39,544 nt of DNA from Rhizobiaceae bacterium (GCA_027483885.1 JAIXTO010000160.1:1-39544); one strand, 5' to 3'. Positions 16,314 through 24,963 are shown, counted from the first letter of the stretch. Notes: generated by a model from the letters alone, not told the origin. Made by a program: numbers and translations.

Positions 16314-16814
16314 ATGGGCATGAAGGAAGATGATAGGCGATATCAGGCTTATCTCGCGCACCGCATCGATCTGATCAACTACGCGACGCCGATCCTCGGA
16401 TCCCGCGCGGATGCCGAGGATGTCGTGCAGGAGGCTTTTCTCAAATTCGTTCCTGAAGATGCGAACAATCCCGATAAGCTGAAGCCCTATCTGCTGCGCA
16501 TCGTGCGCAACCTGGCGCTCGATGTGCGCAAAAGGCGCCGATACGATCTGCGGGAGACGCCCGATGACACGCCGTTCTGGGGCCTGCCGCAGGACCACGG
16601 AAGTCCGGAAGACCATGCACTGTTGTGTGAGCAGATCCGTGGCGTGGAGGCGGTGTTGTCGCAGATGCCGGCCCGTACCCGCATTGCCTTGGAAATGCAC
16701 CGTTTCGGCGGCTACCGGATGGAGGAAATTGCAAGCCATCTCGATATCTCGGTTCCCAGCGTGCACAGGTTGATCAAGGCCGCGGTTGCGGAATTGGCCA
16801 ACACAATGAAATGA
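16314..16814 (+). CDS. hasI: ECF sigma factor, FecI/HasI type
   Basis: A 166-residue extracytoplasmic-function sigma factor. Region 2 is seen at ILGSRADAEDVVQEAFLKF, with the core-binding and -10 melting part. Region 4 is seen at LSQMPARTRIALEMHRFGGYRMEEIASHLDISVPSVHRLIKAA, the helix-turn-helix that reads the -35 element. It is the first gene of a unit followed by a FecR-type anti-sigma factor, a TonB receptor with an STN signalling domain and a HasA-like hemophore. This is the Serratia hasI-hasS-hasR-hasA order. No strong ribosome binding site precedes either ATG (16314 or 16320). The name follows from context. Confidence 0.88.
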   Translation: MGMKEDDRRYQAYLAHRIDLINYATPILGSRADAEDVVQEAFLKFVPEDANNPDKLKPYLLRIVRNLALDVRKRRRYDLRETPDDTPFWGLPQDHGSPEDHALLCEQIRGVEAVLSQMPARTRIALEMHRFGGYRMEEIASHLDISVPSVHRLIKAAVAELANTMK

Positions 16815-16881
16815 GCGTCCCGGGAATGCCCTCAGCCGATGAAAAAAATCTTTGCGTCGATCGTCATTTAAAGGAGAACAA

Positions 16882-16938
16882 ATGCCGGGGCGATGCAGCA
16901 TGACGTACTGGAACAGGCTTGAGCCTCATGACTGTTGA
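16882..16938 (+). CDS. Short leader ORF overlapping the start of the anti-sigma gene
   Basis: An 18-codon frame (MPGRCSMTYWNRLEPHDC) with the best ribosome binding site in this gap, AAAGGAG, 5-6 nt before its ATG. Its stop (16936-16938) lies just past the fecR-type ATG at 16928-16930, which itself has no good ribosome binding site. The simplest reading is a translational-coupling leader that feeds ribosomes to the anti-sigma gene. A sequencing frameshift extending the anti-sigma protein is the alternative. I recognise no peptide function. Confidence 0.35.
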   Translation: MPGRCSMTYWNRLEPHDC

Positions 16939-17944
16939 TTCTGACGGAAAGATCGAGGTTCCTTCGCAGGTCTTGGCGGAAGCGGCAGAGTGGCTGCTGC
17001 AACTGCAGGAAACGCCGCAGGATGAACGGGTGCGGGCAGGTTTCGAGGCCTGGCTGGCCGGTTCGGCAACGAACCGTCTGGCATGGCAGCGCACGCAGCG
17101 CGCCTGGCAGGCTTTCGGCGAAACGCAACCGCAATATCGCGATCATTGGGAGCATGCTCCGCGCGCAGGCAGGCCGGCGGCTTCTGCCATGCCAAAGGTG
17201 CGGCAGCGCTCCGCCTGGCGCTCACGCGGCGGGCTGGCGGCGATGGCGGGCGCAGCCTTCTGTCTGTTCGTGGCTTTCCTGCCGACAATGCTCCTCCATC
17301 TGCGCGCCGACTACAGGACTGCGACCGCCGAAAGTCGCCTGGTGACCCTTTTGGACGGCAGTACGGTGCGGCTTGCGGCGTCAAGCGCGATCGCAACCGA
17401 TTTTTCCCAGAACCGGCGCCAGGTCACTCTTCTGCAGGGACAGGCATTCTTTGAGGTTGTGCCGGACCGGGCGCGGCCGTTTACCGTCGATGCAAATGGT
17501 GTGACGGTCGAGGTTCTCGGCACCGCTTTCGACGTCGAGATCAACCAGAATCTGACAGCGGTCGCCCTGGAACACGGCAGTGTCCGGGCCTCTCTCGACG
17601 CCCTGCCCCCGGCCGCCTCCGAAACGCTTGTGCCGGGAGAACTGCTGGTGGTCGATGTCAGCGCAAGGACGATGCACAAGGAGAGCATCGCACCCGATGA
17701 CATCGGCAGCTGGCGCAATGGCCGACTTTACGTTGTCAACAAGACGATCGGTTCGGTGATCGAGCAGATCCAGCGCTATCATCCGGCCTGGATCACCATT
17801 CCCGACCCGGCCCTTGCCCGCCAAACCGTGACTGGCTTTTACGACCTGCGCGCGCCGGACCGGGCGCTCGAGGCATTGGTGGAACCCTATGGCGGAAAGG
17901 TTCACACGGTCTCGGATCTGGTCCGGATCATTACCCGCTTCTGA
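16928..17944 (+). CDS. hasS: FecR/HasS-type anti-sigma factor
   Basis: A 338-residue inner-membrane regulator. Residues 15-65 form the cytosolic sigma-binding FecR_N region (AAEWLLQLQETPQDERVRAGFEAWL...NRLAWQRTQRAW). About 101-125 is the single membrane span. The periplasmic FecR domain (about 130-220) includes LLDGSTVRLAASSAI and VEVLGTAFDVE. A C-terminal DUF4974/STN-like part follows (NKTIGSVIEQIQRYHPAWI). It should hold the sigma factor until the loaded receptor signals through its N-terminal domain. The ATG at 16928 lies inside a leader ORF that has the real ribosome binding site; a TTG at 16919 is an alternative start. The gap to the sigma gene is 113 nt. Confidence 0.9.
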   Translation: MTVDSDGKIEVPSQVLAEAAEWLLQLQETPQDERVRAGFEAWLAGSATNRLAWQRTQRAWQAFGETQPQYRDHWEHAPRAGRPAASAMPKVRQRSAWRSRGGLAAMAGAAFCLFVAFLPTMLLHLRADYRTATAESRLVTLLDGSTVRLAASSAIATDFSQNRRQVTLLQGQAFFEVVPDRARPFTVDANGVTVEVLGTAFDVEINQNLTAVALEHGSVRASLDALPPAASETLVPGELLVVDVSARTMHKESIAPDDIGSWRNGRLYVVNKTIGSVIEQIQRYHPAWITIPDPALARQTVTGFYDLRAPDRALEALVEPYGGKVHTVSDLVRIITRF

Positions 17945-17958
17945 CAGTGCCTTTTGAA

Positions 17959-17983
17959 GGAAATTCCTTCGTGATTTCAAATC
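17959..17983 (+). promoter_or_regulatory. Candidate FecI-type ECF promoter of the receptor gene
   Basis: GGAAAT (17959-17964), then 17 nt, then TC (17982-17983): this fits the GGAAAT-N17-TC pattern described for the E. coli fecA promoter read by FecI. It is 16 nt past the anti-sigma stop and about 105 nt before the receptor ATG. It overlaps a perfect 15-bp palindrome GAAGGAA-A-TTCCTTC (17956-17970) that could be an operator. A second GGAAAT at 18045 is too close to the ribosome binding site to be the promoter. Confidence 0.45.
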
Positions 17984-18089
17984 AGTAGAAGAAATCGCGA
18001 AAAACCTGAAAAAAAATTGAACGACAATCGTCTCTTTGTTGAGTGGAAATATCAAGTATTCCACCACCGAAACCAGGAGAGACGAGAGA

Positions 18090-20849
18090 ATGATGCCGTG
18101 TCGTGTTCGCAGGAGACATCAGCAAGGATGGCGCAGGGGCTGGACCTGCCGAACGGCATTGCTGGCCACAACAACTCTTGCTGTTTTGTTTGGTAACGTC
18201 CCGGTTTCGGCACAGACAGCTTCCGCCACGACCGACTCGCAGCCGAAGTCGCAGGAAAAACGATCTTTCAACATTCCTGTTCAATCGCTGGCTGGCGCAA
18301 TCAGTGCGTTCGGTCGCCAGTCGGGATTGCAGGTGACGCTGTCGTCCACCTCCTCGGGCAGCCTTCAGACGAAAGCCGTCATCGGCAGTTTTTCGCCGGC
18401 GGAAGCTCTGGCCCGGATGCTGGAGGGGACCGGTATCAGCTACCGCCTCTCCGCAAGTGGCACGGCAGCTTTCATCGGCGCACCGCAGCCAGCTGCAGGC
18501 ACAATGGCCGACGACGGATCGATAACCCTCGATACGGTCCTCGTCACCGGCAAGGTGGGACGGAATGCCGCTGCCGGAACCGGCTACCAGAGCACGCCGG
18601 ATTGGGTCTACCAGGAACCGGCCAGCGTCAGCGTCGTATCACGCCAGGCGATCCAGAACGCGTCGGCACGCAATGCCCGCGACCTGCTAGCCAACACGGC
18701 AGGCGTACTGGTGTCTGGCGATAGCGGTCAGAACCAGGGACTCAACGTCAATATTCGCGGTCTTCAGGACCAGAACCGCGTCGTCACGATGATCGACGGC
18801 GCGCGTCAGAACTTTCAGCGCGCTGGCCATGGTTCGTCAGGTCTTACCTATGTCGATCCGGCCCTGATCCGATCGATCGAGGTTGAAAAAAGCAGCACCT
18901 CGGGTGCGGGTGGCGCAGGTGCGCTGGCCGGTTCCGTCAACTTCAGGACGCTTGAGGCGGATGACCTGATCCGCGACGGCAAGCAATGGGGTGTCGAAAC
19001 CGATCTGACGAGCGGCACCAATAAATATCATTTCTCCGGCTCCGGATCGGCCGCCCTGCGCCTGTCCGACAGCTTTGCCGTGGTCGGCGGCATCAGCCGC
19101 AAGAGACTGGGCGAATATGACATCGGCAAGAACGGTTCCGTGGGCGGTGACTGGGAAGACCTGGGGATGGACAAGCCGATCTTTACCGGATCGGAAACGA
19201 CATCGGGTCTCCTGAAGGCGCAGATGCAGCCGACGGACGACACGACGCTCGACCTCAGCTGGCTGCACTACCGTTCCACGTTCAGCCAGGGAACAGCCGA
19301 CGCAACCACGTCAGGTGGTCGACGCGAAGACACCCAGGATGTCACCAACAACACGTTCGTCGCCGCATTCGGCTGGGATCCGGACAGCGAACTCATCGAT
19401 CTGAAGGCGAGGCTCTGGCTGAACCGTGTCGAGGACGAGGAATTCAGGCCAAAGAGAACAGACGGCGTGGACGACGCCAATGTCAACTACGGCATGAAGA
19501 CGTTCGGCGGCAGCATCGAAAACACCAGCCGGTTTGCACTGCCCTTCGGGGACCTGTCTCTGAACTATGGCATGGAGGCCTTCCGCGATCTCGGCAAGAC
19601 CACCGTGACCGGGGCAGCCGTCGAAGCCGATCCGAACCAGGCCCTGTGGTACAGCGGCTCAAACCCCTCCGGGCGGCGGGACATGATCAGCGGTTTTGCA
19701 AACGCCACGCTGGAGCATGACAACTGGCTGACGCTCTCCGGCGGATTGCGATACGACTACTATCGCCTGACGGGGGCATCGACCGTTTTTCTGCAGCCTT
19801 ATACGGAAACCGTATCGACAACGACCACGGTCCCCGGAACCTGCACGGCCATTCGCCAGAGCATTCTTGACCTTCGCACAGCTGGTTCAGCGGCATGGAC
19901 CAATTATGTTAATGCCCAGGCACGCAGCGGCAATACGATTGTTGGTGACACCCTGTGTACGCCTTCGAGACAGGTGGTCACCACAGAGGATGTCATCCGT
20001 TACCCGACGCAGGACGTTGACGTCGACATGTCTGACAGTGCCCTGCTGCCGACCGCAATGGTGGCCGTCAAGCCGTGGGATGGCGTTCAGATTTTCGGCA
20101 AATACGCCCAGGGTTTCCGGCCGCCGACGATCATGGAAGCGCTCATTGGCGGTTCGCATGTAGGGTCATACGGTCCGGCCAACGCACCCAATCCGGGCCT
20201 TGGCGCCGAAACCGCCGATACCTTTGAGCTTGGCGTCAATTTTTCGCAGGACGGGGTCTTTCAGTCCGGTGACAGCTTCCGGGCCAAAGCCGTCGCCTTT
20301 TATCGCGAGGTCGATGACTACATCGCCCTTGGCACCATTAACCTCGGTGCAACGCAATACGCCTCCTACGTCAATCTCGACGGGACAACCCGGATGCGCG
20401 GCGTCGAACTGGAGGGCAATTACGACGCCGGACGTTATTATCTCGGCGGTTCGTTCACCTATACGAACGCGGACTATGCCTCCAGCTATACCTTTAATGG
20501 CACCACATACAACACAGGGCAGTATGTCATCTTCGGCGTCCCCAAATTCCGCTTCACGGCGGATGTCGGGGTTCGGTTCCTTGAGGAAAAGTTGACGCTC
20601 GGTGCCAAGGTCACACATGTCGATGCGCAAGAGCAGGAGGTCGGCACCATGCAAAGCCTGCTGAGCGCCTATGCGACCGACAGCTACACGACCGTGGACA
20701 TATACGGCTCCTACGCCTTCAACGAAAACACGAAGCTGCGCTTTGCCGTGAACAATGTCGCGGATGTCGCCTACCTGCCGGCCTTGGGGGCTGCGAGCTA
20801 CCCGGCGCCTGGCCGCACCGCGACGCTTTCATTGAACATCAGGTTCTAG
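18090..20849 (+). CDS. hasR: TonB-dependent heme/hemophore receptor with STN signalling domain (HasR-like)
   Basis: A 919-residue outer-membrane receptor. A signal peptide ends near VSA-QTA (about 41). An STN domain (about 59-129) for signalling to the anti-sigma factor follows, then a TonB box-like TLDTVLV (147-153), a plug domain with NVNIRGLQDQNRVVTMIDG, and a beta-barrel. The heme-receptor hallmark region reads FRPPTIMEA (F676 on), then H690 and a degenerate NPGL in place of NPNL. HasR uses a His between these two motifs to bind heme. Barrel residues 585 and 623 are Cys within an insertion, likely a disulfide-tied outer loop. AGGAG lies 10 nt before the ATG. It sits directly upstream of the hemophore gene. 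Confidence 0.9.
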   Translation: MMPCRVRRRHQQGWRRGWTCRTALLATTTLAVLFGNVPVSAQTASATTDSQPKSQEKRSFNIPVQSLAGAISAFGRQSGLQVTLSSTSSGSLQTKAVIGSFSPAEALARMLEGTGISYRLSASGTAAFIGAPQPAAGTMADDGSITLDTVLVTGKVGRNAAAGTGYQSTPDWVYQEPASVSVVSRQAIQNASARNARDLLANTAGVLVSGDSGQNQGLNVNIRGLQDQNRVVTMIDGARQNFQRAGHGSSGLTYVDPALIRSIEVEKSSTSGAGGAGALAGSVNFRTLEADDLIRDGKQWGVETDLTSGTNKYHFSGSGSAALRLSDSFAVVGGISRKRLGEYDIGKNGSVGGDWEDLGMDKPIFTGSETTSGLLKAQMQPTDDTTLDLSWLHYRSTFSQGTADATTSGGRREDTQDVTNNTFVAAFGWDPDSELIDLKARLWLNRVEDEEFRPKRTDGVDDANVNYGMKTFGGSIENTSRFALPFGDLSLNYGMEAFRDLGKTTVTGAAVEADPNQALWYSGSNPSGRRDMISGFANATLEHDNWLTLSGGLRYDYYRLTGASTVFLQPYTETVSTTTTVPGTCTAIRQSILDLRTAGSAAWTNYVNAQARSGNTIVGDTLCTPSRQVVTTEDVIRYPTQDVDVDMSDSALLPTAMVAVKPWDGVQIFGKYAQGFRPPTIMEALIGGSHVGSYGPANAPNPGLGAETADTFELGVNFSQDGVFQSGDSFRAKAVAFYREVDDYIALGTINLGATQYASYVNLDGTTRMRGVELEGNYDAGRYYLGGSFTYTNADYASSYTFNGTTYNTGQYVIFGVPKFRFTADVGVRFLEEKLTLGAKVTHVDAQEQEVGTMQSLLSAYATDSYTTVDIYGSYAFNENTKLRFAVNNVADVAYLPALGAASYPAPGRTATLSLNIRF

Positions 20850-20918
20850 GAATTCCATCCGCTTGTCGGAGGGAGGGTGTCCATCATGGCGATGGACGAC
20901 AACACAAGGAGAAACGAA

Positions 20919-21674
20919 ATGGTTGCAAAGATCTACCAGTATGCCGGGGCTGAAGACATCAAGGCATACCTGACGGCCTGGACGGCACTCGATCCGCTAT
21001 CCGGTCACGGCGATTTCTATCCGGCTTCGACCCCTTACTCGCAATGGACGGGTGGCGATGAAGGCGGAAGCCGGCCGGTCGAATCCGTCCTGCTGGACGG
21101 ATCGTTCAACTATCCGGCGAATGGTGGCTTCTCCGGCACCGTCGATACGCTGACCTTCGGCGAAGGCCTGTCGGGCGGCGGCAGCACCCCGTACAGCATT
21201 GATACTGTCGAACTCCTCATCGATCTCGGCGGGGCGACGCCGAACACCACCTTCAACTACGCCATCTATCAGCTGATGGGCACTGCGGGCACGGCATCTG
21301 CTGCGAGCCTCTACAGCTATCTCGGCGGTGTCGGCACCGAACAATATGGCACCAGCGGCAATGACAAGCAGTACAGCTTTGCCGGCAACGACCAGTTCAC
21401 CGGTTATGCCGGCAATGACACGTTCGTCTTCACGGACAATTGGGCGACCGACGTCGTTACCGATTTCGGGACGAGCGCTGGAAATACCGACATTCTCGAT
21501 TTCACGGCCGTCACAGCCATCAGCGACGTGGATAGCCTCGTCTATAACTACAGCAATTGGGAAGATAGCAGCAGCGTCCTTACCATCACCGTCGGCACGA
21601 ACGTTCTGACCCTCTCCGGCTATGTCGGCTCGGACATTTTCGATCTGCAGGCCAATGGCCAGCTGCTGGCCTGA
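20919..21674 (+). CDS. hasA: HasA-type hemophore with C-terminal RTX-like nonapeptide repeats
   Basis: A 251-residue protein with no N-terminal signal peptide. Residues 8-135 follow Serratia HasA: IKAYLTAWTALDPLSGHGDFY, then FNYPANGGFSGTVDTLTFG and EGLSGGGSTPYSID (HasA: [22 protein letters not shown]). Tyr65 aligns with heme ligand Tyr75 and His30 is near ligand His32, but the segment holding His83 is shortened and has no His. Residues 144-170 carry three GND motifs exactly nine residues apart (147, 156, 165), as in RTX repeats. The C-terminus (TDVVTDFGTSAGNTDILDF) is typical of type I-secreted proteins. AAGGAG is 7 nt before the ATG. It is followed by its exporter genes and should capture heme outside the cell and deliver it to the receptor. 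Confidence 0.85.
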   Translation: MVAKIYQYAGAEDIKAYLTAWTALDPLSGHGDFYPASTPYSQWTGGDEGGSRPVESVLLDGSFNYPANGGFSGTVDTLTFGEGLSGGGSTPYSIDTVELLIDLGGATPNTTFNYAIYQLMGTAGTASAASLYSYLGGVGTEQYGTSGNDKQYSFAGNDQFTGYAGNDTFVFTDNWATDVVTDFGTSAGNTDILDFTAVTAISDVDSLVYNYSNWEDSSSVLTITVGTNVLTLSGYVGSDIFDLQANGQLLA

Positions 21675-21683
21675 GACATAACC

Positions 21684-23528
21684 ATGACGAACCCCTCAAC
21701 GGTTCGGACGCCGTCGCAGCTTCATGCTGCGGCGGTTGTCTTGCCCTTTCGGCGAACCATTTTCGGCATTGCCCTGATCAGCGGCGTGGTCAACGTGCTG
21801 GCGCTGACCAGTCCTCTGTTCATGCTGCAGGTCTATGACCGCGTGCTATCGAGCGGCAGCGTTCCGACGCTGCTCGGTCTCGCCGTGCTTGCGGCGGGGC
21901 TCTATGCCTTCCAGGCCCTTCTGGACATCATCCGTTCGCGGGTGCTGCTGCGGATCGGCGAACGGTTCGACCTGCAGATGTCGGGACGGGTTCATGACGC
22001 CGTGGTGCGCCTTCCGCTTCTGACACGCATGCCGGGTGACGGCCTGCAGCCGCTGCGCGATCTCGACAATGTGCGCGGCTTCCTGTCCGGTCAGGGGCCG
22101 ACTGCCCTGTTCGATCTCCCATGGATGCCGCTCTATCTCGGCCTCTGCTTTCTGTTCCATGTGTGGATCGGCATGACGGCGCTTGTCGGCGCCATCGTTC
22201 TGGTGTCGCTGACGGCGCTCACCAATGTGTTGTCGCAAAAGCCGATCCGCGACACCATTGCCTCCAACATGGTGCGCAATGGCCTGATGGAAGCCGGTCG
22301 CCGGAATGCGGAAGTGGTGCAGGCCATGGGGCTCGGCCGCCGCATCGGTGCGCGCTGGAGCAAGGCCAATGCCGATTATCTTGCCGCCAACCGCAAGGCC
22401 GGCGATGTCGCCGGCGGCCTTGGCGGGATTTCGAAGGCGCTGCGTGTGATGCTGCAATCGGCCATTCTCGGTGTCGGTGCCTGGCTGGTCATCGAACAGG
22501 AAGCGTCAGGCGGCGTGATGATCGCCAGTTCGATCATGATGGGCCGGGCGCTGGCTCCCGTCGATCTGGCCATTGCCAGCTGGAAACCCTACCTGATGGC
22601 GCGCCAGAGCTGGGAGAGGCTGACCGACCTGCTTGGAAAACTGCCGCCGGAAACACCTGTCACGGCGCTGCCTAAACCGGAACACGAACTGCGCGCTGAA
22701 GCCATCGCAATCGCGCCGCCGGGAGAGCGCAAGCCGACCGTGATGGGACTGGACTTTACCGTGCCGGCCGGCAGCGCGCTTGGCATCATCGGCGCCTCCG
22801 GATCCGGGAAATCGACACTGTCGCGCGTTCTCGTCGGCGCGTGGTCGCCCATTGCCGGCAAGGTGCGGCTCGACGGGGCGAGCTTCGAGCAGTGGGACCG
22901 GCAAGCGCTTGGCCAGCACATCGGTTATCTGCCCCAGGGGGTCGAACTGTTCGATGGAACCATTGCCGAGAATATTTCGCGCTTCGACGACGATCCCGAT
23001 CCGCAGGCGATCGTGGCGGCGGCCAGGGCCGCTGGCGCCCACGAGCTGATCCTGCGCTTCGAAAAGGGCTACGAGACGCCGATCGGAGAAGCGGGCTCCG
23101 CGCTGTCGGCCGGCCAGCGCCAGCGCATTGGGCTTGCCCGTGCGCTCTATCGCGATCCGTTCCTGGTCGTGCTGGACGAGCCGAACGCCAATCTCGACGC
23201 CGAAGGCGAGGCTGCCGTGGTAAGCGCCATCGCGTCCGTCCGGTCGCGCCGGGGCATCGCCATCGTGGTGGCCCATCGGCCAAGTGCCATCGGGGTCGTG
23301 GATCTCGTGCTCGTGATGGAGAACGGGCGGCAGAAGGCGTTCGGACCGCGTGACGAGGTGCTGTCCAAAGTGCTCAAGACAGCACCGGCCGTATCGCCGG
23401 CCGGCCGCAAGGGTTTTGCTGTCACGGGGCACGGATTGACACCGCTGCGCGTCGTCGCCGAACCCGCGCGACGGGCAGACGATCTCGAAGTGAGCCATGC
23501 GACGGAGGAGCCGGATGTCCAGCATTGA
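21684..23528 (+). CDS. hasD: Type I secretion ABC transporter (HasD/PrtD family)
   Basis: A 614-residue half-transporter with six membrane spans (about 20-310) and a C-terminal ATPase. Walker A is GASGSGKST (370-378), the signature is LSAGQRQR and Walker B is FLVVLDEPNANLD. The membrane part (LTSPLFMLQVYDRVLSSGSVPTL) is the PrtD/HasD/LapB-like pattern, without the N-terminal peptidase domain of bacteriocin exporters. It starts 9 nt after the hemophore stop, so the hemophore is the likely cargo. It overlaps the adaptor gene by 14 nt. The outer-membrane TolC partner (HasF) is not in the window, as is usual. Confidence 0.93.
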   Translation: MTNPSTVRTPSQLHAAAVVLPFRRTIFGIALISGVVNVLALTSPLFMLQVYDRVLSSGSVPTLLGLAVLAAGLYAFQALLDIIRSRVLLRIGERFDLQMSGRVHDAVVRLPLLTRMPGDGLQPLRDLDNVRGFLSGQGPTALFDLPWMPLYLGLCFLFHVWIGMTALVGAIVLVSLTALTNVLSQKPIRDTIASNMVRNGLMEAGRRNAEVVQAMGLGRRIGARWSKANADYLAANRKAGDVAGGLGGISKALRVMLQSAILGVGAWLVIEQEASGGVMIASSIMMGRALAPVDLAIASWKPYLMARQSWERLTDLLGKLPPETPVTALPKPEHELRAEAIAIAPPGERKPTVMGLDFTVPAGSALGIIGASGSGKSTLSRVLVGAWSPIAGKVRLDGASFEQWDRQALGQHIGYLPQGVELFDGTIAENISRFDDDPDPQAIVAAARAAGAHELILRFEKGYETPIGEAGSALSAGQRQRIGLARALYRDPFLVVLDEPNANLDAEGEAAVVSAIASVRSRRGIAIVVAHRPSAIGVVDLVLVMENGRQKAFGPRDEVLSKVLKTAPAVSPAGRKGFAVTGHGLTPLRVVAEPARRADDLEVSHATEEPDVQH

Positions 23529-24819
23529 GACTGTGTCGCGCTCCATCCGCCGCCATCTGGCGATCGGGCTTTTCGCCAGTGTTGCGCTGGTCGCAGGCGT
23601 CGGCGGCTGGGCGGCGGCAACCAACCTTGCCGGCGCGGTTGTCGCTTCCGGACATTTGGTGGTGGACAGCTATGTCAAGAAGCTCCAGCACCCGACCGGC
23701 GGCGTGGTGGGCGAAATCCGGGTGCGCGAAGGCGACAGGGTGAATGCCGGCGAGGTCGTGATGCGCCTCGATGCCACCCAGACACGCTCCAGCCTTGCCA
23801 TCGTCACCAAGCGGCTGGACGAGCTTGCCGCACGCCTTGCGCGGCTGGAGGCCGAGCGCGACGATCTCGACGGGATCGCTTATCCTGAATGGCTGCTCGC
23901 CCGGCGTGACAGTCCCGATGTGACGTCCGCCATCCACAGCGAAACGCGGCTTTTCGAGTTCCGCAAGCAGTCACGCGAGGGCAAAAAAGCCCAGCTTACC
24001 GAACGCATTGCCCAATACGAATACGAGATCGAAGGGCTGAAGGCGCAGGAGACCGCCTATGCCAATGGCTTGAAGGTTCTGGAAGAGGAGATCGTGTCGC
24101 AACAGGGCCTGCACGCGCAGGGGATCGTTTCCGTCCAGCGTCTCAACAGTTTAAAGACCCAGGCGGCCACCTATGGCGGCGAGCGCGGCGAGAAGATTGC
24201 CTATCAGGCGCAGGCGCGCGGAAAGATCACCGAAACGCGGCTCCAGATCCTGTCCATCGACCAGGACCTCAAGACCGAGGTCGGACGCGAGCTTCGCGAG
24301 GTGCAGGCCCAGTTTGGCGAATATGTCGAGCGGAAGGTGGCGGCCGAAGACGAACTGAAGCGCGTCGACATCATTGCTCCGCAAACGGGCGTGGTACACC
24401 AACTCGCCGTGCATACGGTCGGAGGCGTCGTCAATCCCGCCGATGCCATCATGCTGATCGTACCTGAAGGTGACGACCTGGCGCTTGAAGTCCAGATCGC
24501 GCCACGCGACATCGACCAGATCCAGCCCGGCCAGCAGGCAGTGCTGCGCCTTTCGGCCTTCAACCAGCGCACCACGCCGGAACTGAACGGCCATGTCAGC
24601 CGCATCGCAGCCGACCTGACGAGCGACGAGCGAACTGGCGCCTCCTATTATCTCGTCCGCCTGTCGGTCCCCGAAGAGGAACTGGCAAAACTGAAGGAAC
24701 TGACGCTGGTGCCGGGCATGCCGGCCGAAGCCATGATCAGGACCGGGGAGCGCACGGCATTGTCCTATCTCGTCAAGCCGCTCTCGGACCAGATCAACCG
24801 TGCATTTCGCGAGGAATGA
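23515..24819 (+). CDS. hasE: Type I secretion membrane-fusion protein (HasE/PrtE, HlyD family)
   Basis: A 434-residue periplasmic adaptor. It has a short cytosolic tail, one membrane span (about 19-42), a lipoyl half-motif (QHPTGGVVGEIRVREGDRV), a coiled-coil hairpin (about 95-290, rich in Glu, Lys and Ala), the second lipoyl half (IIAPQTGVVHQLAVHTVGGVV) and a beta-barrel ending in LVPGMPAEAMIRTGERT. This is the PrtE/HasE subfamily order. The start at 23515 has GGAGGAG 4 nt upstream; an in-frame ATG 18 nt earlier is less likely. It bridges the ABC exporter to TolC. No hasB (TonB paralogue) follows, unlike the Serratia operon. Confidence 0.93.
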   Translation: MSSIETVSRSIRRHLAIGLFASVALVAGVGGWAAATNLAGAVVASGHLVVDSYVKKLQHPTGGVVGEIRVREGDRVNAGEVVMRLDATQTRSSLAIVTKRLDELAARLARLEAERDDLDGIAYPEWLLARRDSPDVTSAIHSETRLFEFRKQSREGKKAQLTERIAQYEYEIEGLKAQETAYANGLKVLEEEIVSQQGLHAQGIVSVQRLNSLKTQAATYGGERGEKIAYQAQARGKITETRLQILSIDQDLKTEVGRELREVQAQFGEYVERKVAAEDELKRVDIIAPQTGVVHQLAVHTVGGVVNPADAIMLIVPEGDDLALEVQIAPRDIDQIQPGQQAVLRLSAFNQRTTPELNGHVSRIAADLTSDERTGASYYLVRLSVPEEELAKLKELTLVPGMPAEAMIRTGERTALSYLVKPLSDQINRAFREE

Positions 24820-24963
24820 TTGCTCGTGAAACATTGGGATGTTCAAGACAGGATCGACATGCCGCTTACCGAACGGCAGAGCAAAAGGAGGCGGGCGCAC
24901 AAGGCGCCTGAAGACAGATGGAGGCCGCAAAACTCTGCCGAGATCGTCTCCCGGCTGGGTGGT

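Noticed and set aside
21684..24819. Type I secretion pair as an RTX toxin or bacteriocin exporter
   Set aside because: No peptidase domain, no toxin or acyltransferase gene; the adjacent hemophore 9 nt upstream is a sufficient cargo and the HasD/PrtD similarity is clear.
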